Source of the DNA: Campylobacterales bacterium
GTDB lineage: Bacteria; Campylobacterota; Campylobacteria; Campylobacterales; Hydrogenimonadaceae
NCBI GenBank assembly: GCA_027065635.1
Contig: JAMONQ010000118.1
Span: 1 to 9,119, forward strand
Length of the DNA stretch: 9,119 bases
Direction of reading: 5' to 3'
In this document: piece by piece, positions 1 to 5,976 of the stretch
Numbering within the stretch: position 1 is the first letter of the stretch
Layout: the number at the start of each line of letters is the position of its first letter
Made by a program: the position numbers and the translations under genes
Notes under the pieces: generated by a model
What the model saw: the letters and a program-made list of their open reading frames with translations, nothing else
Told to the model about the DNA's origin: nothing
Databases searched by the model: none

Positions 1-183
1 GTAAAGATGGTACAAAACTGTGCCAATGGAGAGTGTGAGTGTATGAGCGATGAGACAAAGAGGAGAATCGAAAAGATGGAGGTAAAAGGTGAGGATGGCG
101 ACATAGAACTCGAATTGACCGGCAATATCTCCGAAGAGGAGATAGAGGCGGCGTTGAGTAGATCCAAACTCCTGAACGATTGA
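1..183 (+). CDS. Small acidic Cys-containing protein, 5' end uncertain
   Basis: The reading frame is open from base 1 and ends in TGA at 181-183. The first ATG is at 7, which would give a 58-residue protein, but the ribosome binding site would lie outside the window, so the true start may be further upstream. The N-terminus carries three cysteines in NCANGECECM. The rest is charged and acidic, with a predicted amphipathic helix (SDETKRRIEKM), a short strand-like stretch (DIELELTG) and a C-terminal helix (SEEEIEAAL). I do not recognise a named family. The Cys cluster could bind a metal, but no standard finger motif is complete. It points the same way as the small gene at 450, 266 bases downstream. 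That the frame is coding is fairly likely from its composition; the function is unknown. Confidence 0.6.
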   Translation, partial: VKMVQNCANGECECMSDETKRRIEKMEVKGEDGDIELELTGNISEEEIEAALSRSKLLND

Positions 184-449
184 AAACAGGCTTTGCCGGC
201 TTGAACTTCCGGCTATTTCGGGTTCTGTTATGAGAGCATGCTCCGCTTTTGGGCTGCAGATTTGGCCACAAAGGAGAGAGGAACGGTTTTTTGGCAGGGG
301 TGCGAAGAGTATGTTCAAGTTTGAGCGATTGCAAGCCGACTCTTTCGTTTTCAGCCCTTTTGAGAGCGGCGTGATATTGTCGCTTACTCTTATAGCTATC
401 TTTTTTTAACCAAACAAAGAGTATGATACGGGTAAAAAAGGAAATAGGG
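184..449. other. Spacer with one stem-loop and no convincing gene
   Basis: This stretch separates two small plus-strand genes. Just after the first stop is a nested inverted repeat: AACAG at 185-189 pairs with CTGTT at 225-229, and GCCGG at 195-199 pairs with CCGGC at 209-213. No T-tract follows, so it is at best a weak terminator or an RNA structure. A plus-strand frame is open from 176 to 409. It has ATG codons at 230 (59 residues) and 311 (32 residues), and its C-terminus is hydrophobic (GVILSLTLIAIFF). Neither ATG has a clear ribosome binding site, and the upstream part does not look like protein, so I do not call it a gene. Confidence 0.5.
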
Positions 450-659
450 ATGGCTCACCACAAGCATCATGAAAAACTGGAAAAGATCAAAGAGGCGATC
501 AGGGATTCAAAAGAGCTTACAGAAGAGCAAAAGAGCAACGCATTGGTCCATGTCGAGGAGTGGTATGCCGAAGACAAGGCCTTCGGATCGCTTATAGAGG
601 GGCTGATAGAGAAGTTTGCGGAACTCGAGCCTATCTTTTCGGAGATGGGACTGATCTGA
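450..659 (+). CDS. Small helical protein, 69 residues, unknown function
   Basis: A short, highly charged, mostly helical protein that begins MAHHKHHEKLEKIKEA. His and Lys are clustered at the N-terminus, and the C-terminal half (EWYAEDKAFGSLIEGLIEKF...) is amphipathic. There is no signal peptide or membrane helix, so it is probably cytosolic. An in-frame ATG at 423 would add nine residues, but only AAAGAG two bases away precedes it. The ATG at 450 has AAGGA about eight bases upstream and gives a more natural start. I recall small proteins of this type as uncharacterised in Campylobacterota; that is memory, not a search. The four histidines in the first seven residues could bind metal, which is inference. 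Its last 29 bases overlap the convergent membrane-protein gene that ends at 631. Confidence 0.75.
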   Translation: MAHHKHHEKLEKIKEAIRDSKELTEEQKSNALVHVEEWYAEDKAFGSLIEGLIEKFAELEPIFSEMGLI

Positions 660-1983
660 TACGCTTTTTTCTCCTGGCTAACCACCTGTAGAAGCCGCTA
701 AAAAGGAGTATCAAGAGCAATATAGCCGCAATATCGTTGATCCAGACCCACCAGGGAGCGAAAAATGTTCCGTCATGCAGTCCAAGCAGGAGGGTGTAGA
801 GTGTGATCGTTTCGAAACGAGGCAGCGGCACCTTCGGATGATGTGTACTGAAAAAGAGTCTTTCGCCGCTGATGGTGCCGATATCTTTGAACATGTGCGG
901 CGAGTTTTTCAAGATCCTCCACTCCCCCTTTTCATAGATACGGTTTGGTGCTCCCATACCGCTGACATAGAGGGTCTCTTCTTCTCTGAACATGCGGTAT
1001 GCGAAGCCACGACTTTCAATCTGCCACCCATTTAGATCGTCGCTTTTGAATACACCGTATCTGTTTCCTACGCGAAAGAGTCTGCCGTCGAAATCTACAG
1101 ACCAGATGTCGTGGGTAAGCTGCCTGTATACGGGAGGCAGCATAACGGATGGAATATGTACCGATTTCATGAAACTGCCAAGCCCCCTGGCATGGTCGAG
1201 AAAGATACCCGTTACGGCGAGTACCGCGAGCGGAAAGATCGCTAAGAGCGAAAAAATGTTGGCATGGCTTTCGATAAGAGATCTTGTCGCTTTGCCGGGT
1301 CGTCTTCTTTTTATTCTCCACCAGATGAGATAGCCGCCCACGCAAAGCCATGCAAGTATGACGGCGCCGTAGTCGTTGATGAGCAAAGATATGTCACCGT
1401 CGAAATAACCTCGTCCGTAGTGGAGGTCTCTTACGAATCTGGCGAGTGTTACAGGTGTGCCGATCTCACCATTTTGAAAAGTTGCCGTCGTATTTTTTAG
1501 AATCTCTTGCGTTTTTGCATCGATGAGATAGAGACGATGTTTATCTACTGAAGCGAAAATTTTTCCATCTTTTACGCTTATTGCGTTGACATACTCTCCC
1601 CCGAGGGCTACAGGGATGATTTTATCGCCGTCAATTTGGAATATTCCGTCGCTGGTTGCCGCAAAGATCATCTCCCCTTCCGAGCGTATACCAAGGCATA
1701 TCTTTCGTGAAATCCGTTTGAAGCTCTCACCTGCGTTGGAAGTTGTAAAAATACCGCGCTTGCCGCAGGCGATGCGGCTGTTTTGGTTTTTTGGATCAAT
1801 ATAATATCCCTCAAAAAGTCGTGACTCCTGTTTTTGAAGGGGGTGGGGAGCGTATGAGAGTGTAGTGGTGTAGAGAAACTGCCACTTATCGTGATCGAGA
1901 AAGAAACCGGTTACGGCAAGCAGCAGCAACAAAGCCCCGGCCGTAAGGCCGGAGATCTTATGCAGTGTAAAGAGTCTTACCAC
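631..1983 (-). CDS. PepSY-TM-type membrane protein with two duplicated halves and beta-propeller-like periplasmic segments
   Basis: A 450-residue inner membrane protein with four predicted helices (about residues 9-29, 203-222, 243-262 and 413-434). Large periplasmic segments lie between helices 1-2 and 3-4. Helix 1 with its flank (LHKISG...LLAVTGFFLDH) and helix 3 (SHANIF...LAVLAVTGIFLDH) match each other, as do helix 2 (DLHYGR...) and helix 4 (GLHDGT...). The protein is therefore two copies of one unit. His8/240, His31/264 and His188/403 sit at equivalent places. The helix pattern is that of PepSY-associated TM proteins, several of which act in reduction or handling of imported ferric chelates. 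The periplasmic parts show Ycf48/BNR-like blades (GKRGIFTTSNAGESFKRI at 74-91; RVGNRYGVFKSDDLNGW at 304-320) rather than a clear PepSY domain. The start is GTG with GGAG upstream, and it overlaps the receptor stop by 7 bases, so the two are probably translationally coupled. A role in iron uptake is inferred from context. Confidence 0.85.
   Translation of the reverse strand: MVRLFTLHKISGLTAGALLLLLAVTGFFLDHDKWQFLYTTTLSYAPHPLQKQESRLFEGYYIDPKNQNSRIACGKRGIFTTSNAGESFKRISRKICLGIRSEGEMIFAATSDGIFQIDGDKIIPVALGGEYVNAISVKDGKIFASVDKHRLYLIDAKTQEILKNTTATFQNGEIGTPVTLARFVRDLHYGRGYFDGDISLLINDYGAVILAWLCVGGYLIWWRIKRRRPGKATRSLIESHANIFSLLAIFPLAVLAVTGIFLDHARGLGSFMKSVHIPSVMLPPVYRQLTHDIWSVDFDGRLFRVGNRYGVFKSDDLNGWQIESRGFAYRMFREEETLYVSGMGAPNRIYEKGEWRILKNSPHMFKDIGTISGERLFFSTHHPKVPLPRFETITLYTLLLGLHDGTFFAPWWVWINDIAAILLLILLFSGFYRWLARRKKRIRSVPSPKR
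1937..1952 (-). other. Perfect GC-rich hairpin inside the start of the membrane-protein gene
   Basis: CCGGCC at 1937-1942 and GGCCGG at 1947-1952 form a perfect 6-bp stem with a four-base loop. On the coding (minus) strand it begins about 31 bases after the GTG start and just past the stop of the receptor gene. No T-tract follows, so it is not a terminator. It could stabilise the upstream receptor mRNA or tune translation of the downstream gene, or it could simply reflect the codons for Ser-Gly-Leu-Thr-Ala-Gly. Confidence 0.4.
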
Positions 1984-4049
1984 CTATACTCCAGACCGGC
2001 GTAGAACTCTCTGGGATCACCCGGGGTATAGTCGGTTTTCCCCCATGCGTATCTTGCACGGGTCGCATACCTTTCATCGGTAATATTTGTCACTTTCGCA
2101 AAAAACTTCCAGTGAGCATCGCGTCTGTACTCCGCTTTGAGGTTGCCGGTGGTATACCCTTCGTACTTTCCGCCGTCATGAGCGTCGTCCAGCCACCACG
2201 GGCCTACGTACTGAAGCTCGCCCATGACTTTGAGTCCATTGACGGCGATCGGAGAGTAGATCACTCTCAGGTTTCCAAGATGGTTTGGTGCCTGTGCCAT
2301 CTCGTTGTCTCCGTATGTCGGATCGTCGTCGTAGTTGTGGCGCGAGTAGGAGTATGCGACTTTCGTGCTCCATTCACTGCTCATCTGTGCGGCAAGTGTA
2401 AACTCGACACCTCTGTGGACGGTACTTCCACCGTTGGCGTAGTAGTAGTCACCGGTTATGTCGTTTGTATACCTTACTATCGTATCGTCGATAGTCATAT
2501 AGTATGCGGCGATTTCGGTATAGCTTTTCGTACCGAACATCTTTTTGAAGCCCATTTCGAATGTGTTGGAAGTTTCAGGATCGAGTGAAACCTCTTCGTA
2601 GCCCTTCTGCATCGAGTAAAGTCTGGATGCCTGCGGTATTCTGAAACCGTTGGCGTAGCGCAGGTAGATGTTGCTGCTTTCAGTTGGTGTATAGCTGAGT
2701 GAGAATTTCGGACTCAGGTGTGAAAAGTTGTCTGTTCTGTCAGCCGGACGGAAATATTTTCCGGAAGCGTCGTAGCTGTTTGGCGCAAGATTGTTCTTGT
2801 AGTCGTAGCGGTTGTAGTCGTAACGCAATCCGAATCCGGCCGTAAGTTCGCTGTTTAGGTCGACATCGGTATGGATATAGGGCGCTGCCGCAATATAGTC
2901 TACGTTGTAATCATAAAGATCGCCTGCAAGATATGTGGTGGTACCGCTCCAGCTCGAGATGGTTATATCGAAATCCTGTGTATACTTGAGATCGGACTTT
3001 GTGTATTCCAGATCTATTCCGCCGATTATCCGTCCCCACGAGGTGTCGTATCTGTTTCTTTGAAGCAGGCCGACGGTGGCGAGTTTATTGTCGTTTCTCG
3101 GAAGGTTGGCGTTCCAGGTAGCTACGTATCGGTTGCGGTTGTAGCGAAGATAGGGAGTGAATGTCATCTCGAGGTTTTCGTAGCTGTAGTTGGTGAACTC
3201 ACCGCTCACTCTCGCATAGTCGAACTTTCTTTTGACATCTGTCAGCTCGAGCGCCGTAAAGTAGTTTGGATCGTCGCTGGCGGCTGTCGAGCCGTTTTCT
3301 ATATTTGTATAGTCGTTGAAGCTGTCTGCCTGTTCGGCTTCGGTTTTGCTCGCGTTGAAGATAACCTTCAAGACCGTTTCGTCACTCAACGCAGTATCGT
3401 ATCTGAAGTTCAGTTCGCCTCTGTCGCTTGTGGTATGGTCTCGCCAGCCGTCTGAATGAAGAAGTTTCGCACTCGCTCTATATCCGCTCTCTTCGCCTGT
3501 CGGAGCAGATGTTTCGACAGAAAGAGAGCCGTATCCGTAACTGCCGCCCATGGCACCTATAATCGTTTCCCGCTTTTTTGCCGGAGCGGTCAGTGACTTG
3601 ACGTTGACGACGGCGGCTACGGCGTCCGAGCCGTATAGTGCGGTACCTGCACCTTTTAGTACCTCTACCGCCGATGCCGATCCGAAGGTGGTGTACGCCA
3701 GACCGTTATGGTTGAAAAAGCCTGAAGACTGCACCGGTATGCCGTCTTGCATGAAGAGGTAGTATGGACCGGTATTTATAGGCATCCTGATGGAGGTCAT
3801 ATGGCCGAATATCGACCCTGTCTGTTCTATACGGACTCCGGAAAGAGAGTTTAGAAGATCTTTTTGAAAGATTACCTGATCGAGCTCTATCTCATCTTTT
3901 TCCTTGACAGATACACTAAGAGGCTGTTTGATGACAGACTCCTCTTCGCCGGACGCAACTACGCTAACCGGAGCCAGATCGAGCGCATCTCCTTGTGCCA
4001 GTAGCGAAGCCGCACAGATACTAAGCAGTGTTGCAGAACGAATCGACAT
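1977..4049 (-). CDS. TonB-dependent outer membrane receptor
   Basis: A 690-residue outer membrane receptor that would import a scarce ligand, most often a ferric siderophore or other metal chelate, using energy from TonB-ExbB-ExbD. A signal peptide covers about residues 1-22. A TonB-box-like stretch follows (LDLAPVSVVAS, 23-33), then the plug domain (about 38-155) with the classic VEVLKGAGTALYGSDAVAAV at 128-147. The rest is a 22-strand-type beta barrel rich in alternating aromatic residues. It ends in EFYAGLEYRW, with the C-terminal aromatic residue used for outer membrane assembly. The length is normal for the family. The ATG at 4049 has AGGAG six bases upstream. The next gene downstream overlaps it and encodes a PepSY-TM-type inner membrane protein, a frequent partner of siderophore receptors. 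The ligand cannot be read from the sequence. The Fur-box-like site upstream supports iron, but heme or copper chelates remain possible. Confidence 0.95.
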   Translation of the reverse strand: MSIRSATLLSICAASLLAQGDALDLAPVSVVASGEEESVIKQPLSVSVKEKDEIELDQVIFQKDLLNSLSGVRIEQTGSIFGHMTSIRMPINTGPYYLFMQDGIPVQSSGFFNHNGLAYTTFGSASAVEVLKGAGTALYGSDAVAAVVNVKSLTAPAKKRETIIGAMGGSYGYGSLSVETSAPTGEESGYRASAKLLHSDGWRDHTTSDRGELNFRYDTALSDETVLKVIFNASKTEAEQADSFNDYTNIENGSTAASDDPNYFTALELTDVKRKFDYARVSGEFTNYSYENLEMTFTPYLRYNRNRYVATWNANLPRNDNKLATVGLLQRNRYDTSWGRIIGGIDLEYTKSDLKYTQDFDITISSWSGTTTYLAGDLYDYNVDYIAAAPYIHTDVDLNSELTAGFGLRYDYNRYDYKNNLAPNSYDASGKYFRPADRTDNFSHLSPKFSLSYTPTESSNIYLRYANGFRIPQASRLYSMQKGYEEVSLDPETSNTFEMGFKKMFGTKSYTEIAAYYMTIDDTIVRYTNDITGDYYYANGGSTVHRGVEFTLAAQMSSEWSTKVAYSYSRHNYDDDPTYGDNEMAQAPNHLGNLRVIYSPIAVNGLKVMGELQYVGPWWLDDAHDGGKYEGYTTGNLKAEYRRDAHWKFFAKVTNITDERYATRARYAWGKTDYTPGDPREFYAGLEYRW

Positions 4050-4119
4050 GGTTTACTCCTATGATAACCGTACCATAAAACTGGTCGGAAAAAATTTCAA
4101 AAATTATGACAGGTGATTG

Positions 4120-4134
4120 TTAATTGTGCATTAA
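4120..4134. promoter_or_regulatory. Palindrome in the receptor leader, possible operator
   Basis: TTAAT at 4120-4124 and ATTAA at 4130-4134 are perfect inverted arms around TGTGC. The site lies between the proposed -10 box and the receptor start codon, where a bound repressor could block transcription. The surroundings are AT-rich, so chance is a real alternative. Confidence 0.3.
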
Positions 4135-4140
4135 TTTTAT

Positions 4141-4159
4141 ATTAAAGGTTTTCATTATA
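4141..4159 (-). promoter_or_regulatory. TATAAT -10 box overlapped by a Fur-box-like site
   Basis: Read on the minus strand, 4159-4141 is TATAATGAAAACCTTTAAT. It matches the 19-base Fur consensus GATAATGATAATCATTATC at 13 of 19 positions by hand alignment. Its first six bases are a perfect -10 hexamer for the receptor gene, about 105 bases before the ATG. No good -35 is visible, which is common in Campylobacterota promoters. Overlap of operator and -10 would give iron repression of the receptor and the membrane-protein gene behind it. The AT-rich background raises the chance of a fortuitous match. Confidence 0.45.
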
Positions 4160-4201
4160 CACTTGCCGAAATATTTTTATCAGTAGCTAAATAGGGTAGA
4201 G

Positions 4202-4215
4202 GCCGCATGCGCGGC
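4202..4215 (-). other. Short hairpin after the four-cysteine gene
   Basis: GCCGC at 4202-4206 pairs with GCGGC at 4211-4215 around a four-base loop, 11 bases past the stop of the small minus-strand gene. The sequence after it on the minus strand is not a T-tract, so this is only a possible weak terminator. Confidence 0.3.
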
Positions 4216-4225
4216 TGAAAGAGGA

Positions 4226-4387
4226 TTATTTCTGAATAAATTTGCCGCAACCCTTTTCGGGAGTGCCGCCAAATTTTTTCACTTCTCTCGCGGTGCCGTT
4301 TTTGGCTATGACTTGACGTTTGCACTCATCCTTTTTGATGCAGTCTGGATTGTTGCATCCGATATCTTCGGGTACCTGTTGAGCCAT
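4226..4387 (-). CDS. Small four-cysteine protein, 53 residues
   Basis: Begins MAQQVPEDIGCNNPDCIKKD and ends in TAA at 4226-4228. Four cysteines (residues 11, 16, 23 and 47) are spaced C-x4-C-x6-C-x23-C, which suggests a small metal- or Fe-S-binding fold or disulfides. There is no signal peptide, so a cytosolic metal site is the more likely reading. AAGGAA lies six bases before the ATG, and a perfect TATAAT box stands close upstream, so the gene is well set up for its own strong transcription. I do not recognise a named family; I recall similar short proteins annotated as hypothetical in Campylobacterota. It follows the same direction as the receptor but has its own promoter and lies upstream of the receptor's promoter. 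Confidence 0.8.
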   Translation of the reverse strand: MAQQVPEDIGCNNPDCIKKDECKRQVIAKNGTAREVKKFGGTPEKGCGKFIQK

Positions 4388-4409
4388 TGTCGTTTCCTTT
4401 TTTTGTGAA

Positions 4410-4415
4410 ATTATA
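4410..4415 (-). promoter_or_regulatory. -10 box of the four-cysteine gene
   Basis: A perfect TATAAT on the minus strand, about 23 bases before the ATG at 4387. This leaves a very short leader that holds just the AAGGAA ribosome binding site. No recognisable -35 is present. Confidence 0.6.
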
Positions 4416-4523
4416 GTCTAACTGATAAAACATTTCGCTTATGAAGCGGAGAAACTCATACGGCATAAGCTGAAATCTCTATGCGACATTTTGATAGATT
4501 TCGATAAATTCAGGGGGTCTGCT

Positions 4524-4943
4524 TTGTTTTATACGCTCATTCATACTATCCATCTGCTCGCCGCTTTTACCTACGGCGGCTTTTTGTTTGTTGATATACT
4601 CTTTTTGACGAAGATGCAAAAGAGCCTTGGAGGAGAAAAGGGTGCAGAGTGCCGCGAGGCTATCATGATACATGTACGCAAGGTGGTACCTTACGCACTC
4701 TTCGTGGTCGTAGGTACCGGGATCGTAATGTTTCCGCATGTTTTCGGCAGTGTCGGCGAAGATGGATTGACGAATTTTCAAATGGTACTGCTTCTAAAAG
4801 CGTTTTTCGGCCTCTGGCTTGGATTAAGGGGCTTCATGCAGAAGGTTTTCAAAATCAATCCGTGGCTCTTTAAAAGTCACTACTTTCCCTTCACTCTGGT
4901 AGTGATCATCATCATTCTCTCTCAGGTTATGTGGGTCGTATAA
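4524..4943 (+). CDS. Four-helix integral membrane protein, unknown function
   Basis: With this start the protein has 139 residues and four predicted helices (about 5-28, 54-72, 86-103 and 121-138), including HTIHLLAAFTYGGFLFVDI and FPFTLVVIIIILSQ. Histidines at 7, 10, 50, 72 and 119 lie in or near the membrane. The helix pattern recalls CopD/DUF2269-type small membrane proteins, some of which handle heme or copper, but the match is only by eye. The frame is open from a TTG at 4491 with no ribosome binding site. I prefer the TTG at 4524, which has AGGGGG six bases upstream and places helix 1 at the N-terminus. The stop is followed three bases later by the GTG of the sirtuin gene, so the two are almost certainly co-transcribed. 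No strong promoter is visible upstream. Confidence 0.8.
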   Translation: MFYTLIHTIHLLAAFTYGGFLFVDILFLTKMQKSLGGEKGAECREAIMIHVRKVVPYALFVVVGTGIVMFPHVFGSVGEDGLTNFQMVLLLKAFFGLWLGLRGFMQKVFKINPWLFKSHYFPFTLVVIIIILSQVMWVV

Positions 4944-4946
4944 ACA

Positions 4947-5699
4947 GTGCGCAAGCTCTTTATCCTCAGCGGTGCAGGTTTGAGTGCCGAGAGCGGTATA
5001 CCTGTGTTTCGCGGCAGCGGCGGAGTCTGGGAAGAGCATGACATAATGCAGGTCTGCTCCATCCAGTATTGGCGGCAAAACAGAGATCTTGTGACCCGTT
5101 TCTACGATGAAAGACGAATCGAACTGAAAGATAAAATACCGAATCGTGCCCACTATGCGATAGCGAGACTGCAAAAACGTTTCAAGGGTCGTATCTGGAA
5201 CATGACCCAAAACGTGGACGATTTGCTGGAGCGGGCCGGTTGCGAAGATGTGATCCATCTGCACGGAACTCTGCGAGATCTCAGGTGTGAATCTTGCGGA
5301 AATTGCTGGGATATAGGATACCGTGCCCAAAACGAAGGTGATAGTTGTCCAGCCTGCGGCTCTTTTTCCGTTCGCCACAATGTCGTAATGTTCGGTGAGC
5401 CGGCTCCTGCGTACAGGTTTATCAAAAGAGCCATGGACGAGAGTGCTCTCTTCGTTGCGATAGGAACTTCAGGAGAGGTCCTTGATATAGTGATGATAGC
5501 CTCGGAGTTTGACCGCTCCATACTGATAGACCCGAATCGTAAAATGTATGTGACTTCGTTCGGTTCCCATGACCGCTATATCGATGAATACTTCGAAATT
5601 TTCCTCCAAAAAAAGGCCGGCGAGGCGGCAGAGGAGCTTGAGGAGCTGGTTGCCGCTTTTTTTCAGGCAGAAGATGAAACTTCTCCATCTTCACGGTAG
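4947..5699 (+). CDS. cobB: Sir2-family NAD-dependent protein deacylase (sirtuin)
   Basis: Removes acyl groups from lysines in proteins using NAD+, releasing nicotinamide and O-acyl-ADP-ribose; cytosolic. The 250 residues carry every sirtuin hallmark: the NAD motif GAGLSAESGIPVFRG (9-23), TQNVDDLLERAG (87-98), the catalytic His106 in HLHGT, a zinc site of Cys114/117 and Cys134/137, VVMFGE (146-151) and GTSGE (173-177). Tyr53 and Arg56 (FYDERR) fit the Y-x-x-R pair that defines class III sirtuins, which bind succinyl or malonyl groups; bacterial CobB enzymes with this pair also deacetylate. His144 stands where many homologues have Pro (RPNVV). The start is GTG at 4947, three bases after the membrane-protein stop, with no good ribosome binding site, so translation is probably coupled. 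Acetyl-CoA synthetase, a classic CobB target, is encoded about 2.2 kb away on the other strand. Confidence 0.95.
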   Translation: MRKLFILSGAGLSAESGIPVFRGSGGVWEEHDIMQVCSIQYWRQNRDLVTRFYDERRIELKDKIPNRAHYAIARLQKRFKGRIWNMTQNVDDLLERAGCEDVIHLHGTLRDLRCESCGNCWDIGYRAQNEGDSCPACGSFSVRHNVVMFGEPAPAYRFIKRAMDESALFVAIGTSGEVLDIVMIASEFDRSILIDPNRKMYVTSFGSHDRYIDEYFEIFLQKKAGEAAEELEELVAAFFQAEDETSPSSR

Positions 5700-5882
5700 C
5701 CGAAACATAGCAAAGACTCTAAAGTACCGCTCTTTCTCCGGCAGGATATCCGGCTCAAAAAGAGCTTGAACTTCAAATCCGAATCTTTGTAAATACGCTC
5801 GTCGGTATGATAAAACGGTGAATAGAATCAAGTCCGAGCATGAAGAGAGTTTCGTACCATAATCCGCAAGAGGGAGCCAGTT
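5691..5882 (-). pseudogene. Remnant of the 3' end of an unidentified gene
   Basis: The minus-strand frame ends in TGA at 5691-5693 and is open back to 5882, where an in-frame stop (5883-5885) precedes it. It has no ATG and no ribosome binding site. The last 36 or so residues read like a real protein (AYLQRFGFEVQALFEPDILP, then a PEKERYFRVFAMFRLP-type ending). The upstream part does not. Around 5800-5815 a neighbouring frame (FYSPFYHTDER) reads better, as if a frameshift had occurred there. The Gly-Phe-Glu-Val stretch near the C-terminus recalls the final strand of SAM-dependent methyltransferases, but that is a guess. Its stop overlaps the convergent sirtuin gene by nine bases. The likeliest reading is a decayed gene whose front part has been lost. 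Confidence 0.45.
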
Positions 5883-5907
5883 TCAACCCTATCCGCACAA
5901 TATATCT

Positions 5908-5923
5908 GGGCACAATTTTGGCA
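5908..5923 (+). promoter_or_regulatory. Sigma54-like -24/-12 promoter element
   Basis: The bases GGGCACAATTTTGGCA match the RpoN consensus TGGCAC-N5-TTGCA at 9 of 11 fixed positions, including the key GG and GC dinucleotides with correct spacing. It would direct transcription rightward from about 5934, antisense to the tRNA and toward no plus-strand gene until 6414. RpoN is used by Campylobacterota, mainly for flagellar genes. With no obvious target this may be chance or a leftover promoter. Confidence 0.25.
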
Positions 5924-5976
5924 CACTGCCTAAAGCTTGTTAATCAAGTACCGAAAAATGGGGAATCGAAAAGTAG

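Noticed and set aside
230..409. Plus-strand 59-residue frame with a hydrophobic C-terminus
   Set aside because: No ribosome binding site for the ATG at 230 or at 311, and the composition of the first half is not protein-like. Kept only as a note on the spacer.
2112..3455. Long plus-strand frames opposite the TonB receptor
   Set aside because: Low-complexity Val/Cys/Arg-rich translations that are complements of the receptor's Tyr/Asp/Thr-rich barrel codons; no start signals.
5859..5894. GTTTCAACCCTATCC, which resembles the end of some CRISPR repeats
   Set aside because: It occurs only once in the window, with no repeat-spacer pattern and no cas gene.
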